A DNA stretch of 64,000 bases from Mycolicibacterium mageritense. Its GTDB lineage: Bacteria; Actinomycetota; Actinomycetes; Mycobacteriales; Mycobacteriaceae. Below, in pieces: positions 17,905 through 25,810 of the stretch; the first letter of the stretch is position 1; the number at the start of each line of letters is the position of its first letter. The notes under the pieces were generated by a model. The model was not told the DNA's origin and ran no database searches. It saw only the letters and a list, made by a program, of their open reading frames with translations. The stretch spans positions 5,890,001 to 5,954,000 of the forward strand of contig NZ_AP022567.1 of the NCBI RefSeq assembly GCF_010727475.1, in the 5' to 3' direction. The position numbers and the translations under genes were made by a program.

Positions 17905-18250
17905 TCGGTCATCGGTGCGGACTCAACGACAGCGGCGAGTTACTCAGTTATGTTGAGGCTAGGCGAAAGATCTACCTCCCGTCTTATCGATGGGTACTCG
18001 ACCATTGCATCGGCCGGCTCGTTGACAAGCTCCGGGCAGAGGCCAAGCGACATCCGGTCGTGCTGCTTGACTACACGACCAACGGCAATGTTGAGGACAC
18101 ACACCGGCCGTTATCTCATGCCGCGCTTGTTGTTCGCTACCTCGAAAACGACTGGCCTGGGGAGCGGTGAGCTGCCCCTGCAACCTGCCATGGGCAAACG
18201 ACCGCTAAAGGCTGCAACACCCAACTGAGCACTCTCGACGCGCGACGCTT

Positions 18251-18290
18251 TCTCGAAACCTGATACCACCCGCGGTGCCAGGTTTCGAGA
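18251..18290 (+). terminator. strong hairpin downstream of the DUF6939-like gene
   Basis: TCTCGAAACCTG (18251-18262) and CAGGTTTCGAGA (18279-18290) are perfect 12-base inverted repeats around a 16-base spacer that itself contains a small CACC-CGC-GGTG stem. It lies 80 bp after the stop of the interrupted gene and before the IS30 remnant. No T tract follows. It is likely the transcription end of the cargo operon, though an IS end is possible. Confidence 0.5.
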
Positions 18291-18447
18291 GATAGCTACG
18301 CTTCCGCTCTCCGACACGCCGAGAGCCGACACGCCAACGCGGCGCACCCGAAATCAAGCCTCTGCTGTCGGCGTCGTCTGAAAAATGACCCTGTGTCGTC
18401 GGGTGAGTTCTAAGGCTTGCCGCAACACTCCTGCTGTTTGAAGGGGT

Positions 18448-19055
18448 GTGGAGATGACGCGACGAGGCCGCAAGCGACGGCTGGTGTTGGAAGATGAGTA
18501 CTGGAAGCTGATCCTCGACGGGGTGCCGACGGTGGAGGCCTGCCGGCAAATCGGGATCGGCCGCAAGACGGGGTATCGTTGGCGCGCCGAAGCGGGCGGC
18601 CTGCCGCGGGCCCAGAGTGCCGATCGCTGAACGACTGTGCTTACCGACGATCAAGTCGCCTTCCCAGTCACCGACCCGTGTGCGGGTCTCTACGATCGGC
18701 GGCCGGCGATGAATCAACATCGCCGGAGCCACAAACCGCGGAGTGCGCTCCGTGGCCTTTCGGCGCCGCTTGCGCAGCGGTCGGCGGGACCAGGGTTCGG
18801 AGATGGCATGCCACGATGTCCTCGCTGAGCACTTCGAGGACGGAGTATTTCTTCGCCGATCCGGGCAGCCCGTGGCAGCGCGGTACCAACGAGAACACCA
18901 ATGGTCTTCTGCGCCAGTTCTTTCGGAAGGGCAAAGATCTATCGGTCTACTTGCCCGAGGATCTGGCGTGTGCCGAGGACCTCCTCAACAGCCGTCCGCG
19001 GAAGATTCTCGGGTGGCGCACACCTAACCTGGTCTTCGCGACCGGGCTACCCTGA
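18448..19055 (+). mobile_element. decayed and rearranged IS30-family transposase remnant
   Basis: Three pieces of an IS30-type transposase are present but not collinear. (1) Plus strand 18448-about 18607: RRGRKRRLVLEDEYWKLILD, VEACRQIGIGRKTGYRWRAE, the N-terminal helix-turn-helix. (2) Minus strand about 18713-18613: HRRPPIVETRTRVGDWEGDL then IVGKHSRSAIGTL, the central catalytic part with its DWEGDL Asp. (3) Plus strand about 18835-19055: FFADPGSPWQRGTNENTNGL, LRQFFRKGKDLSVYLPEDLA and NSRPRKILGWRTP, the C-terminal part with the NENTNG Glu. The middle is inverted, the piece between 2 and 3 is lost or shifted, and the frame changes near 18843. No functional transposase can be made. Confidence 0.78.
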
Positions 19056-19587
19056 TTCGGTCCGGGTGTTGCGAGGACCCTACGAATTCACCTTAGAACT
19101 CACGCGTCGAGAAGGGGTCAATTTTCGACCGTCGTTGACATCTGCGATCTTTGCTCATCAACTGAACCGTCCTGGGGTGCTGTGGATTCCGAACATTGGG
19201 CCGTAGTGAACGGCTCGAAGGGTGTCTCAGCGAGCAATCCGATACATTTTGCGGCGCAGGAGTTGTACCCGCGTTGTCGTGCTCTGGCCGCACGAAAGGT
19301 CTGCTATCTGCCGTCGGCGAAATGGTCAGAACGGGTTCCCAGAACCGCCATCGCATCATCTAAAATCATTCGAAAGTTTGTTCGACAAATCGCGGTTTTG
19401 GGTGTAACGTGGAGCACAAGTTCGAAGAGAGGTTCTCCTACCCGGGAAGGGTGTGTGAGGGCTTCGCCCGCGCCGCGTTACTGCTTGGCTCGATGGGTTC
19501 TGGGGATGCTCGGGACTGTCGGCGCCGTTTGTTTGTCGTGCCGCACGCTGATGTGTGCGACTGTTGTTGAAAGCCTGGGTATCTGTG
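19056..19587. other. non-coding region between IS30 remnant and HNH gene
   Basis: About 530 bp with no convincing gene and locally lower GC than its surroundings. The first 130 bp probably still belong to the old IS junctions. The second half holds the SOS-type promoter of the HNH gene, listed separately, leaving a leader of about 170 bases before the chosen ATG 19588. Confidence 0.55.
19370..19410 (+). promoter_or_regulatory. LexA (SOS) box overlapping a promoter for the DUF222/HNH gene
   Basis: TCGAAAGTTTGTTCGA (19370-19385) matches the mycobacterial LexA consensus TCGAAC-N4-GTTCGA at 11 of 12 defined positions. TTCGAC (19381-19386) can serve as -35 and TAACGT (19405-19410) as -10 with an 18-bp spacer, so LexA would cover the -35. 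DNA-damage induction of several 13E12-family genes through LexA is established in M. tuberculosis. The promoter assignment itself is inferred. Confidence 0.68.
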
Positions 19588-20940
19588 ATGGACGCTCGGT
19601 ATCTGGACACGGTCATCAATGAGCTGATTGATGAGCTCACGCCGTCGCCTGAACCTGAGGATGATGTGGATCGTCGGTTGTGTCATTTGTTGGATGGTCC
19701 GCGTCGGGTGGTGGATGACGGGCCGTTGTTGGCGGTGTTGGCCGCTGCGGTGACTGCCCGGAATCTGTTCGATTATGTGATCGCGCAGGCGGTCGCCGCC
19801 GCCGAGCGTGCCGGGATCCCGACACGCAAGCGTCTACATTCGGGGGCGCAGTTGTTGACCGATCTCGGGGTGTCCCCCGCCGCGGCGTACCAAGCCGCCC
19901 GAGTCGGGCGGGCCGCGCACACCCTGCCCACGCTCACCGCTCAACAACGCCTCGGGGCACTCGGTATCGACTTCGTCGACGCGGTCGGTAAAGGTGTCAA
20001 GCACATCAACCGCCGGGGCGAACTATCCGATCAGGAACGGGCGCAGGTGGTGCGCACGTTGATGATCCAGACCACGCCCACAGGGGTGGGCAAGAAGGCC
20101 CGCGAGATCGCGATCGCCCACACCGCCGCCCAACCATCCCCGGATGAGCAGGGGGTGCCGGTCGCGGAAAACACCGACCTCAACGAGATGACCCTGCACC
20201 AGAACGACGAAGGACGAGTCAACGCCACCCTGGATCTGGATGCACTCACCGGGGAAGAACTGTTCGCCGCACTGGACCCGTTGTGCCGGCCGGTCCCACT
20301 GCCCGACGGATCCCCCGATCCCCGCTCGACGCAGCAGCGTCGCGCCGATGCGTTCGGGCAGCTGGTGCGCACCTATCTGTCCGGTTCCGGGCGTCCCAGC
20401 TCCGGTGGGGTTCTGCCGCACGTCACCCTGATCCGGCCCGCGACCGCCACGACGGTGGCCGCAGGCGGAGGGATGTTCGGTGAGGAACGCGGTGTGGATA
20501 TGCTCGGGTTCACCGGGCCGATCAGCACCGTCACCGCCGACCTCATTGCGTGTGACAGCACCACGGGAACCGTGCTCATCGACCACAACGGTGCACCGCT
20601 GGATGTGGGGCGCAGTGAGCGGTTGTTCCCGCCGCACATCCGTAAAGCGTTGGCGATACGCGACCGTGGATGCGCGTTTCCGGGCTGCGGCAGACCCGTG
20701 TCCTGGTGCGACGCGCACCATATAAACCCTTGGGGTGCAGGGGGAGTCACCTGTGTCGACAACGGCGTGCTGTTCTGCCGGTGTCACCACACCATGATTC
20801 ACCACAGTGACTGGCAGGTCTATCTCGGCGCTGATCGCCACCCGTGGTTCATCCCGCCGTATGACCGGTCCGGGCCCGAACCGCCACACCTGCGCTCGCA
20901 CGCACGACGCACCCTGACCTTGATGCCCGCCGCCGCATAA
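19588..20940 (+). CDS. 13E12-family protein: DUF222 plus HNH endonuclease
   Basis: A 450-residue protein of the repetitive 13E12 (REP13E12) family. The N-terminal two thirds form the helical DUF222 domain (LLAVLAAAVTARNLFDYVIA, GAQLLTDLGVSPAAAYQAAR). The C-terminus is an HNH nuclease domain (RDRGCAFPGCGRPVSWCDAH, HINPWGAGG, NGVLFCRCHHTMIHH) with its four zinc Cys and catalytic His residues present. ATG 19588 is chosen over GTG 19555; neither has a clear ribosome site. These genes are multicopy in mycobacteria and are often prophage integration targets or recombination sites. This one looks intact and sits next to IS debris. It is probably SOS-induced (LexA box upstream). Biological role unknown. 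Confidence 0.88.
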   Translation: MDARYLDTVINELIDELTPSPEPEDDVDRRLCHLLDGPRRVVDDGPLLAVLAAAVTARNLFDYVIAQAVAAAERAGIPTRKRLHSGAQLLTDLGVSPAAAYQAARVGRAAHTLPTLTAQQRLGALGIDFVDAVGKGVKHINRRGELSDQERAQVVRTLMIQTTPTGVGKKAREIAIAHTAAQPSPDEQGVPVAENTDLNEMTLHQNDEGRVNATLDLDALTGEELFAALDPLCRPVPLPDGSPDPRSTQQRRADAFGQLVRTYLSGSGRPSSGGVLPHVTLIRPATATTVAAGGGMFGEERGVDMLGFTGPISTVTADLIACDSTTGTVLIDHNGAPLDVGRSERLFPPHIRKALAIRDRGCAFPGCGRPVSWCDAHHINPWGAGGVTCVDNGVLFCRCHHTMIHHSDWQVYLGADRHPWFIPPYDRSGPEPPHLRSHARRTLTLMPAAA

Positions 20941-20995
20941 CCACCAAACCTGTCACGCACCTTGACAACTCCACAGTGAAGCGCCGCGCACACGT

Positions 20996-21031
20996 GGCGG
21001 GTACCGGCGGAACCGAACCGCCGGACCCGCC
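20996..21031. terminator. long GC-rich hairpin between convergent genes
   Basis: GGCGGGTACCGGCGG (20996-21010) pairs with CCGCCGGACCCGCC (21018-21031) over 14 bp with one bulged A and a 7-base loop AACCGAA. It lies between the HNH gene (plus) and the amino-acid ABC operon (minus). There is no T tract, as is common for mycobacterial intrinsic-like terminators. It could end transcription from both sides. The rest of 20941-21150 holds nothing recognisable. Confidence 0.6.
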
Positions 21032-21150
21032 ACGGCAAACCACCGCAGGGCTCTACGCAGAGACGCACTCACCGAACGGGTTTGGCCGATCCACGTAGGT
21101 GAGATGCCCCAGTCGGCCGTCCACCGCCGGCAGAGGAACCAAAACCCGCG

Positions 21151-21909
21151 CTACGCCTCGGCAATCTTGCTGAGGAACTGAACAGTCCTGGGGTGTCGCG
21201 GATTTCCGAAGAGCTCCTCGGGTGTGCCCTGCTCGGCGATGACTCCGTCGGCCATGAACACCACCCGGTCGGCGGTGCGGCGGGCGAATCCCATCTCGTG
21301 GGTCACCACCACCATCGTCATCCCGTCGGCGGCCAGGCTGCGCATCACATTGGTGACCTCGCCGACCAGTTCGGGGTCGAGCGCGGAGGTCGCCTCGTCG
21401 AAGAAGATGATGCGCGGGTTGACGGCCAGCGCCCGCGCGATCGCCACGCGCTGTTGCTGCCCGCCGGACAGTTGGCTCGGAAAGTGGTGTGCCCGTTCGT
21501 CCATGCCGACCCGGGCCAGCACCTCCATGCCCTTGGCGTTGGCCTGTTCCTTCGACATCTTGTACACCTTGCGTAGGGCAAGGGTGACGTTGCCGATCGC
21601 GTCGAGATGGGGAAACAGATTGAACTGCTGGAAGACCATACCGACGTGGCCGCGGATCTCCGGGGCGCGTTTGGGGTCGTGCATGGGCACACCGCCGACC
21701 ACCACCTCGCCGGTGGTCGCGGTTTCCAGGCCGCTCATGATGCGCAGCAGCGTGCTCTTGCCTGAACCGGACGCGCCGATGAGCACGACGACTTCGCCGT
21801 CGCCGACGTCGAGGCTGATGTCCCGCAGCACTTCGAGATCACCGAAACTCTTCGTCACACCAGACAACTGGATGTCGCGGCCGATACCGCTCTCGGTCAA
21901 GGTTGTCAT
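21151..21909 (-). CDS. polar amino acid ABC importer, ATP-binding protein
   Basis: A 252-residue ATPase of the GlnQ/HisP class. Walker A GASGSGKST, the Q-loop QQFNLFPHLD, signature LSGGQQQRVAIARAL, Walker B RIIFFDEATSALDPE and the switch His in VVVTHEMGFA are all intact, and the C-terminal GTPEELFGNPRHPRTVQFLS is typical of amino acid importers. It energises uptake by the two permeases encoded just upstream (1-bp gap). It is the last gene of the iclR-sbp-permease-permease-ATPase operon. Confidence 0.94.
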   Translation of the reverse strand: MTTLTESGIGRDIQLSGVTKSFGDLEVLRDISLDVGDGEVVVLIGASGSGKSTLLRIMSGLETATTGEVVVGGVPMHDPKRAPEIRGHVGMVFQQFNLFPHLDAIGNVTLALRKVYKMSKEQANAKGMEVLARVGMDERAHHFPSQLSGGQQQRVAIARALAVNPRIIFFDEATSALDPELVGEVTNVMRSLAADGMTMVVVTHEMGFARRTADRVVFMADGVIAEQGTPEELFGNPRHPRTVQFLSKIAEA

Positions 21910-21910
21910 G

Positions 21911-22555
21911 CTAGATGGCCTTTCGTTGGGTACGGGTGACCCACACCGACAGCGGGTAGCACACGACGAAGTACAGGCCGGCGACGGTCAGGTAGATCGA
22001 CACCGGGTCACTGGTGCGGTCGACGATCGACTGGCCGACCTTCATCATCTCGGCGAGACCGATGATGGACGCGATCGACGTGTCCTTGATCAGCGAGATG
22101 TACTGGCCCACCATGGGCGGCAGCACGATCTTGACCGTCTGCGGCAGCACAACCCAGCGGAACGCCTGCGCGGGCTTGAGGCCGAGGATCTGTGCGGCCT
22201 CGTGCTGGCCAACCGGCACGGCTTCGATGCCGGACCGGATGATCTCGGCGACGAACGCGCTGTGGTAGACGCTGAGCCCTGCGGCGGCGGCGATGAACAG
22301 GTTCACGCTGTAGCCGAGATATAGTGCGGCCCCGAAATATACGAAGAGCAGGGTGATCGGGATCGGCGAGCCACGGAAGATCTCGACGTAGATGCGCGCC
22401 AGCGCGGGGAGCACCGGAACGCGTGAGGTACGCACCGCGGCCACGGCGAGGCCCAGCAAGGTGGAACCCGCGATCGACACCGCGGCCAGCGCCAACGTGA
22501 CCACGAAGCCGGACCACAGGAACGGCAGGCTCTGCCAGATCAGGCCGAGATTCAT
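21911..22555 (-). CDS. polar amino acid ABC importer, permease 1
   Basis: A 214-residue HisM/GlnP-type membrane protein with about five TM helices. The EAA-loop region QHEAAQILGLKPAQAFRWVVLPQ is the coupling helix that contacts the ATPase, and RIYVEIFRGSPIPITLLFVYF is the family's N-terminal signature. It overlaps the other permease gene by ATGA and precedes the ATPase, so the two permeases form a heterodimer. Confidence 0.93.
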   Translation of the reverse strand: MNLGLIWQSLPFLWSGFVVTLALAAVSIAGSTLLGLAVAAVRTSRVPVLPALARIYVEIFRGSPIPITLLFVYFGAALYLGYSVNLFIAAAAGLSVYHSAFVAEIIRSGIEAVPVGQHEAAQILGLKPAQAFRWVVLPQTVKIVLPPMVGQYISLIKDTSIASIIGLAEMMKVGQSIVDRTSDPVSIYLTVAGLYFVVCYPLSVWVTRTQRKAI

Positions 22556-23271
22556 GAGCGGATTCCCATCAGCCGCCGGGTCGTCGCGCGTTGCTTGCGC
22601 CTGGTGCCGGCCGCCGGTGCCTTGAACGCGAACCGTTCGATCAGCGACGCGGCCGCCGACAGGCCGTAGCTCAACACCAGATACAGCGCCACCGCGATGC
22701 CGAACACCTGCACGAACAGCAGTGTGCGGGCGTTGACCACCGTTGCGACGCCGGTGATCTCGGGCACCGCGATGGTCGACAGCAGGGATGTTCCCAACAG
22801 CACCTGGATGAGGTTGTTCACCAGCGAGGGATACACGTTGCGTAGTGCCTGCGGCGCAACCACATTCAACAGCACGGTCGAAGTTTTCAAACCGAGGATC
22901 TGCGCGGCCTCCAACTGTCCCTTGCCGACCGATGACATCCCGGCTCGCAGCACTTCTGTCAGGTACGCGCCGACGTTGACGCCCAGCGCGATGGTGCCCG
23001 CAGTGACCGCCGACAGCCGGATCCCGAAGCTCGGCATCGCGAAATAGACGATGAATATCTGCAGCAGCACCGGGGTGTTTCGGATCGCCTCCACGTAGCA
23101 GGTCGCCACACCCCGCAGGATCATCGACGCGGAGTTACGGGCCAGCGCCGCCACCGAGGCGATCACGAACGCCAGCAGGAACCCGACCAGGGTGATCTGC
23201 AGGGCCAGCACCGCGGCGTGCAGATAGTCCGGCCAGTAGGCCAGCACCGTCCGCCATTGGTATTCGAGCAT
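22552..23271 (-). CDS. polar amino acid ABC importer, permease 2
   Basis: A 239-residue membrane protein, same family as the neighbouring permease. It shows CYVEAIRNTPVLLQIFIVYF near the N-terminus and the EAA loop KGQLEAAQILGLKTSTVLLN. A basic C-terminal tail (FAFKAPAAGTRRKQRATTRR) lies in the cytoplasm. It starts 19 bp after the binding protein stops and overlaps the next permease by ATGA. Confidence 0.93.
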   Translation of the reverse strand: MLEYQWRTVLAYWPDYLHAAVLALQITLVGFLLAFVIASVAALARNSASMILRGVATCYVEAIRNTPVLLQIFIVYFAMPSFGIRLSAVTAGTIALGVNVGAYLTEVLRAGMSSVGKGQLEAAQILGLKTSTVLLNVVAPQALRNVYPSLVNNLIQVLLGTSLLSTIAVPEITGVATVVNARTLLFVQVFGIAVALYLVLSYGLSAAASLIERFAFKAPAAGTRRKQRATTRRLMGIRS

Positions 23272-23290
23272 TGTTCTCAGACCACCGTTC

Positions 23291-24127
23291 TCAGAACGCC
23301 GGCTGCAGTGGGAAACGCGGATCGGCGCCGAACCACTTGCGGTACAGCTCGAGATTCTTCCCCGAGGTGTTGAGCTCGAACAGGAACAGGTTGAGGTAGT
23401 CGACCCACACCTGGTCGCCCTGCTTCACGCCGAAAGCGTTGTATTCCAACGGGACGAGCTTGCTGGTCACCACCTCCAGGCCTGGGTTGAGCTTGGCCTG
23501 GTACTGCAGGAAGTTGGAGTCCTCGACCATCGCGTCGGCCTGGCCCTGCTTGACCGCGAGCACCGCGGCCTGCGAGCTGTCGAACTCTGCCACCTTGACG
23601 TCGATGCCGCGCTCGCGCAGTACGTCGGCGTTCGTGCTGCCCTTGACGACCGCGATGGTGTGGCCCTTCATGTCTTCGAGCGTCTTGACGCCGCTTCCGG
23701 TCCGCACCAGCAGGCCCTCGGTGGCCACCACATACGGATTGGTGAACGAGATCTCCTTGGCCCGCTCCAGCGTCCGGGTGAAGTTGCAGAACACGACGTC
23801 GACCTTGTTGGTCTGCAGGTTGGGGATGCGGTTGGACGAGGTGGTGTCGACGACCTCGAGTTCGACGCCCATCTCCTTGGCGAGTTCGTTGGCGATGTCG
23901 ACGTCATAGCCGTCGGGCTTGCCGTCGGCATTGGTGAATCCGAACGGCGTGAAGGACAGGCAGGACGCCACTTTCAAGGTTCCTGCGGCCAGTACATGTT
24001 TGAGCGTCGAGTCGGCGGCCACGGCGCCGCCGCCTGCGGGCATCGGGGTACAAGCCGCTGCCGCGGGGATGATCGCCGCGGCGACGCATAACGCGACGAC
24101 CTTGCGAAGTGAACGCGAGAGCTTCAT
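23291..24127 (-). CDS. amino acid ABC importer, substrate-binding lipoprotein
   Basis: A 278-residue family-3 solute-binding protein. The N-terminus has a basic start, a hydrophobic stretch and the lipobox PAAAAC, so it should be a lipoprotein tethered outside the membrane. The mature part shows LKVASCLSFTPFGFTNADGK, GYDVDIANELAKEMGVELEV and VDVVFCNFTRTLERAKEISF, the canonical start of polar amino acid binders. The substrate cannot be told from sequence. It is 46 bp downstream of iclR. Confidence 0.92.
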   Translation of the reverse strand: MKLSRSLRKVVALCVAAAIIPAAAACTPMPAGGGAVAADSTLKHVLAAGTLKVASCLSFTPFGFTNADGKPDGYDVDIANELAKEMGVELEVVDTTSSNRIPNLQTNKVDVVFCNFTRTLERAKEISFTNPYVVATEGLLVRTGSGVKTLEDMKGHTIAVVKGSTNADVLRERGIDVKVAEFDSSQAAVLAVKQGQADAMVEDSNFLQYQAKLNPGLEVVTSKLVPLEYNAFGVKQGDQVWVDYLNLFLFELNTSGKNLELYRKWFGADPRFPLQPAF

Positions 24128-24173
24128 GGATGTCTTTCTTTATGGTGTGCGAGGGGTGGGGAAGCGAGGGTGT

Positions 24174-24950
24174 TCAGGGGTTCCGGTCACCTCCTCGGTG
24201 GCCGAGCTGGGCCGAAATGCGCTGTGCACCTTCGACGACGAGGTCGGTGTACTTCTGCCGGTTGGCAGCGACGGCTTCGGCGGGGCCGGACACGCTGACT
24301 GCGCAGGCCACCGCGCCGGTGTGGTTGAACACCGGGGCCGCGACGCACCGGATCCCGTCTTCGTTCTCCAGGTCGTCATAGGCGTAGCCCCGTTCGCGCA
24401 CGACCGCAAGGTGATCCCGCAACCGCTGCGCATCGGTGATGGTCGCCGGAGTCTTTGCGGGCATGCCCAGCGCGACGACGTTGCGCACCTCTTCCTCGCC
24501 GAGGAACGCCAGCATCGCCTTGCCGCTGGCGGTCGAGTAGGCGGTGCCGGTGTCGCCGATGCGCGACGCCATCTGGATGGGAGAGTTGCCGGTGACCTTG
24601 TCGACGTAGGTCACCCGGCCCTCGCTGTACACGAGCAGGTGTGCGGTTTGCCCTGTGGCGTCGGCCAATTCGCGGAGTACGGGCTGTGCCGCGGTTCGGA
24701 TGTCGAGGTCGGCGAGGTACGCGCCTGCCAGCCCGAGGATGCCCATCCCCATGCGGTAGGTGCCGTCTGTGTCTTGGCGCACCAACTGCGCCTCCACGAG
24801 CGGCGCCAGCAGTCGCAGCACGGTGCTCTTCGTCGATTCGATGCCTGCGGCCAGTTCGCCGAGGTTGGCGCCCTGGTCGCGGCCTGCCGTGGCCGCGATC
24901 AGGTCGAGCAGGGTCAGTGCCCGGCGCAGTGATGAAGAGTTGTTGCGCAT
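24174..24950 (-). CDS. IclR-family transcriptional regulator
   Basis: A 258-residue regulator. ATG 24950 gives the usual N-terminus (MRNNSSSLRRALTLLDLIAA); upstream in-frame codons would read through the operator-like repeats. The winged HTH is LGELAAGIESTKSTVLRLLA PLVE, and the effector domain carries GTAYSTASGKAMLAFL and YAYDDLENEDGIRCVAAPVF, typical of IclR. It heads the amino acid importer operon, an arrangement suggesting local control by the imported compound or a catabolite. Tandem repeats directly upstream are a likely binding site. Confidence 0.92.
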   Translation of the reverse strand: MRNNSSSLRRALTLLDLIAATAGRDQGANLGELAAGIESTKSTVLRLLAPLVEAQLVRQDTDGTYRMGMGILGLAGAYLADLDIRTAAQPVLRELADATGQTAHLLVYSEGRVTYVDKVTGNSPIQMASRIGDTGTAYSTASGKAMLAFLGEEEVRNVVALGMPAKTPATITDAQRLRDHLAVVRERGYAYDDLENEDGIRCVAAPVFNHTGAVACAVSVSGPAEAVAANRQKYTDLVVEGAQRISAQLGHRGGDRNP

Positions 24951-24958
24951 ACCATCCG

Positions 24959-24994
24959 TTCTGCATTGCAAAATACGATTCTGTAATGCAAAAT
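24959..24994. promoter_or_regulatory. tandem direct repeats upstream of iclR, candidate operator
   Basis: TTCTGCATTGCAAAAT (24959-24974) and TTCTGTAATGCAAAAT (24979-24994) agree at 14 of 16 positions and are exactly 20 bp apart, so both would face the same side of the helix. They lie 8 bp ahead of the iclR start in the 96-bp gap to the divergent cargo gene. The AT-rich sequence stands out in its GC-rich context. Autoregulation by IclR is the simplest reading. Confidence 0.62.
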
Positions 24995-25046
24995 CGTAAG
25001 TCACGGTGGCACGTGTGCGCCAGAGCACAGACGAAAGTTTTTTGGT

Positions 25047-25802
25047 ATGCGCTCACAGCGCGCACTGGACAGCCGGTCGCGCGGGGAGTCCACTGGAGCG
25101 ATGAGGCGACGTCTGCGGGCCCCGGCGGCGAGCCGGTCGATGTTCACCCGGTCGGCGGTGAGGGAGCCGGCCACCCGGACCCCGGTCGCACTGCCTTTGC
25201 CGTACGGACTGCTCGCGCGGATGCCGGCGGGAACCCGAGCGCGGCTGGTGGCCGACCTGCAACGCACCGTCGGCAACGCCGCCGCGTGTGACCTGATAAC
25301 CGAGCCGCACCGACCGTCTGTCACCGTGCACGGCGGCGGCCCCAGCGTCTCGCTGCACGGTGACACCACCGCGGCCTACGACGGCGGGAAATCGCAGTGG
25401 TCACCCAAGTCGATGAAGCGCGCGAAGGGTTGCACCGAGTGCCCCGACGACGATCCGTGTCTGCATGCCGTCGGCACGTTCAACGTCACCTACCACGCGG
25501 ACGTCACCATTCGCATGCCCGATATGCCGGACGGTCTGACAGAGTGCCAGCAGCGCCGGGTACGGGCGTTCCTGCGGGACGTGCTGGGTCCACATGAGCG
25601 CGAACATTCCCGGCGCTTCCATACCTACGACGGCACCACGACACACCGCATCGACTTCACCGGCTGCGGAACCAGTGCACTGCAGGAGCATCTGCAGGCC
25701 ATCCACGACAACGAGGAAGAGAAGCGGCACACCGCTGCCGACGCGTTGTCGGCCGCAATCGATCCGTTCAACAAGCCGATCGATCTCGACTGCCAGGACT
25801 GA
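25047..25802 (+). CDS. candidate eCIS cargo with LQRxxGNxA motif and HEREH zinc motif
   Basis: A 251-residue protein without a recognised full-length family. A basic N-terminus (RRRLRAPAASRSMFTR) leads to LQRTVGNAAA at 71-80, the same motif as in the other candidate cargos. The C-terminal part has KGCTECPDDDPCLHAVGTFN, an extended-strand pattern VTYHADVTIRMPDMPDG and then LGPHEREHSRRFHTY with HExxH at 183-187. The fold resembles DUF922-type predicted zinc proteases. Start ATG 25047 has only a weak ribosome site; ATG 25101 is an alternative. It stands alone, divergent from iclR and convergent with the Cys-rich lipoprotein gene. Metalloprotease activity is inferred from the motif only. Confidence 0.62.
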   Translation: MRSQRALDSRSRGESTGAMRRRLRAPAASRSMFTRSAVREPATRTPVALPLPYGLLARMPAGTRARLVADLQRTVGNAAACDLITEPHRPSVTVHGGGPSVSLHGDTTAAYDGGKSQWSPKSMKRAKGCTECPDDDPCLHAVGTFNVTYHADVTIRMPDMPDGLTECQQRRVRAFLRDVLGPHEREHSRRFHTYDGTTTHRIDFTGCGTSALQEHLQAIHDNEEEKRHTAADALSAAIDPFNKPIDLDCQD

Positions 25803-25810
25803 ATGCGCTG

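Larger units (their letters stand above)
16150..18170 (+). pseudogene. DUF6939-like gene split by an IS256-family element
   Basis: The 5' part (16150-16435) encodes VIHDVTSRGPEPWVKFSPFY, HGGIPVPFTPGRTAMSVEGI and LKRTERRYGRT. The 3' part (17905-18170) encodes LGHRCGLNDSGELLSYVEAR, KIYLPSYRWVLDHC and YTTNGNVEDTHRPLSHAALV. Removing the IS and one copy of the 8-bp duplication joins the halves in frame into one 183-residue protein that I recognise as DUF6939-like. The function of the family is unknown. With the IS in place the 5' half would be read into the element and stop at 16539, giving a 129-residue hybrid, while the 3' half has no start. It is 13 bp downstream of the possible immunity gene, so it was the last gene of the cargo operon before insertion. 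Confidence 0.8.
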
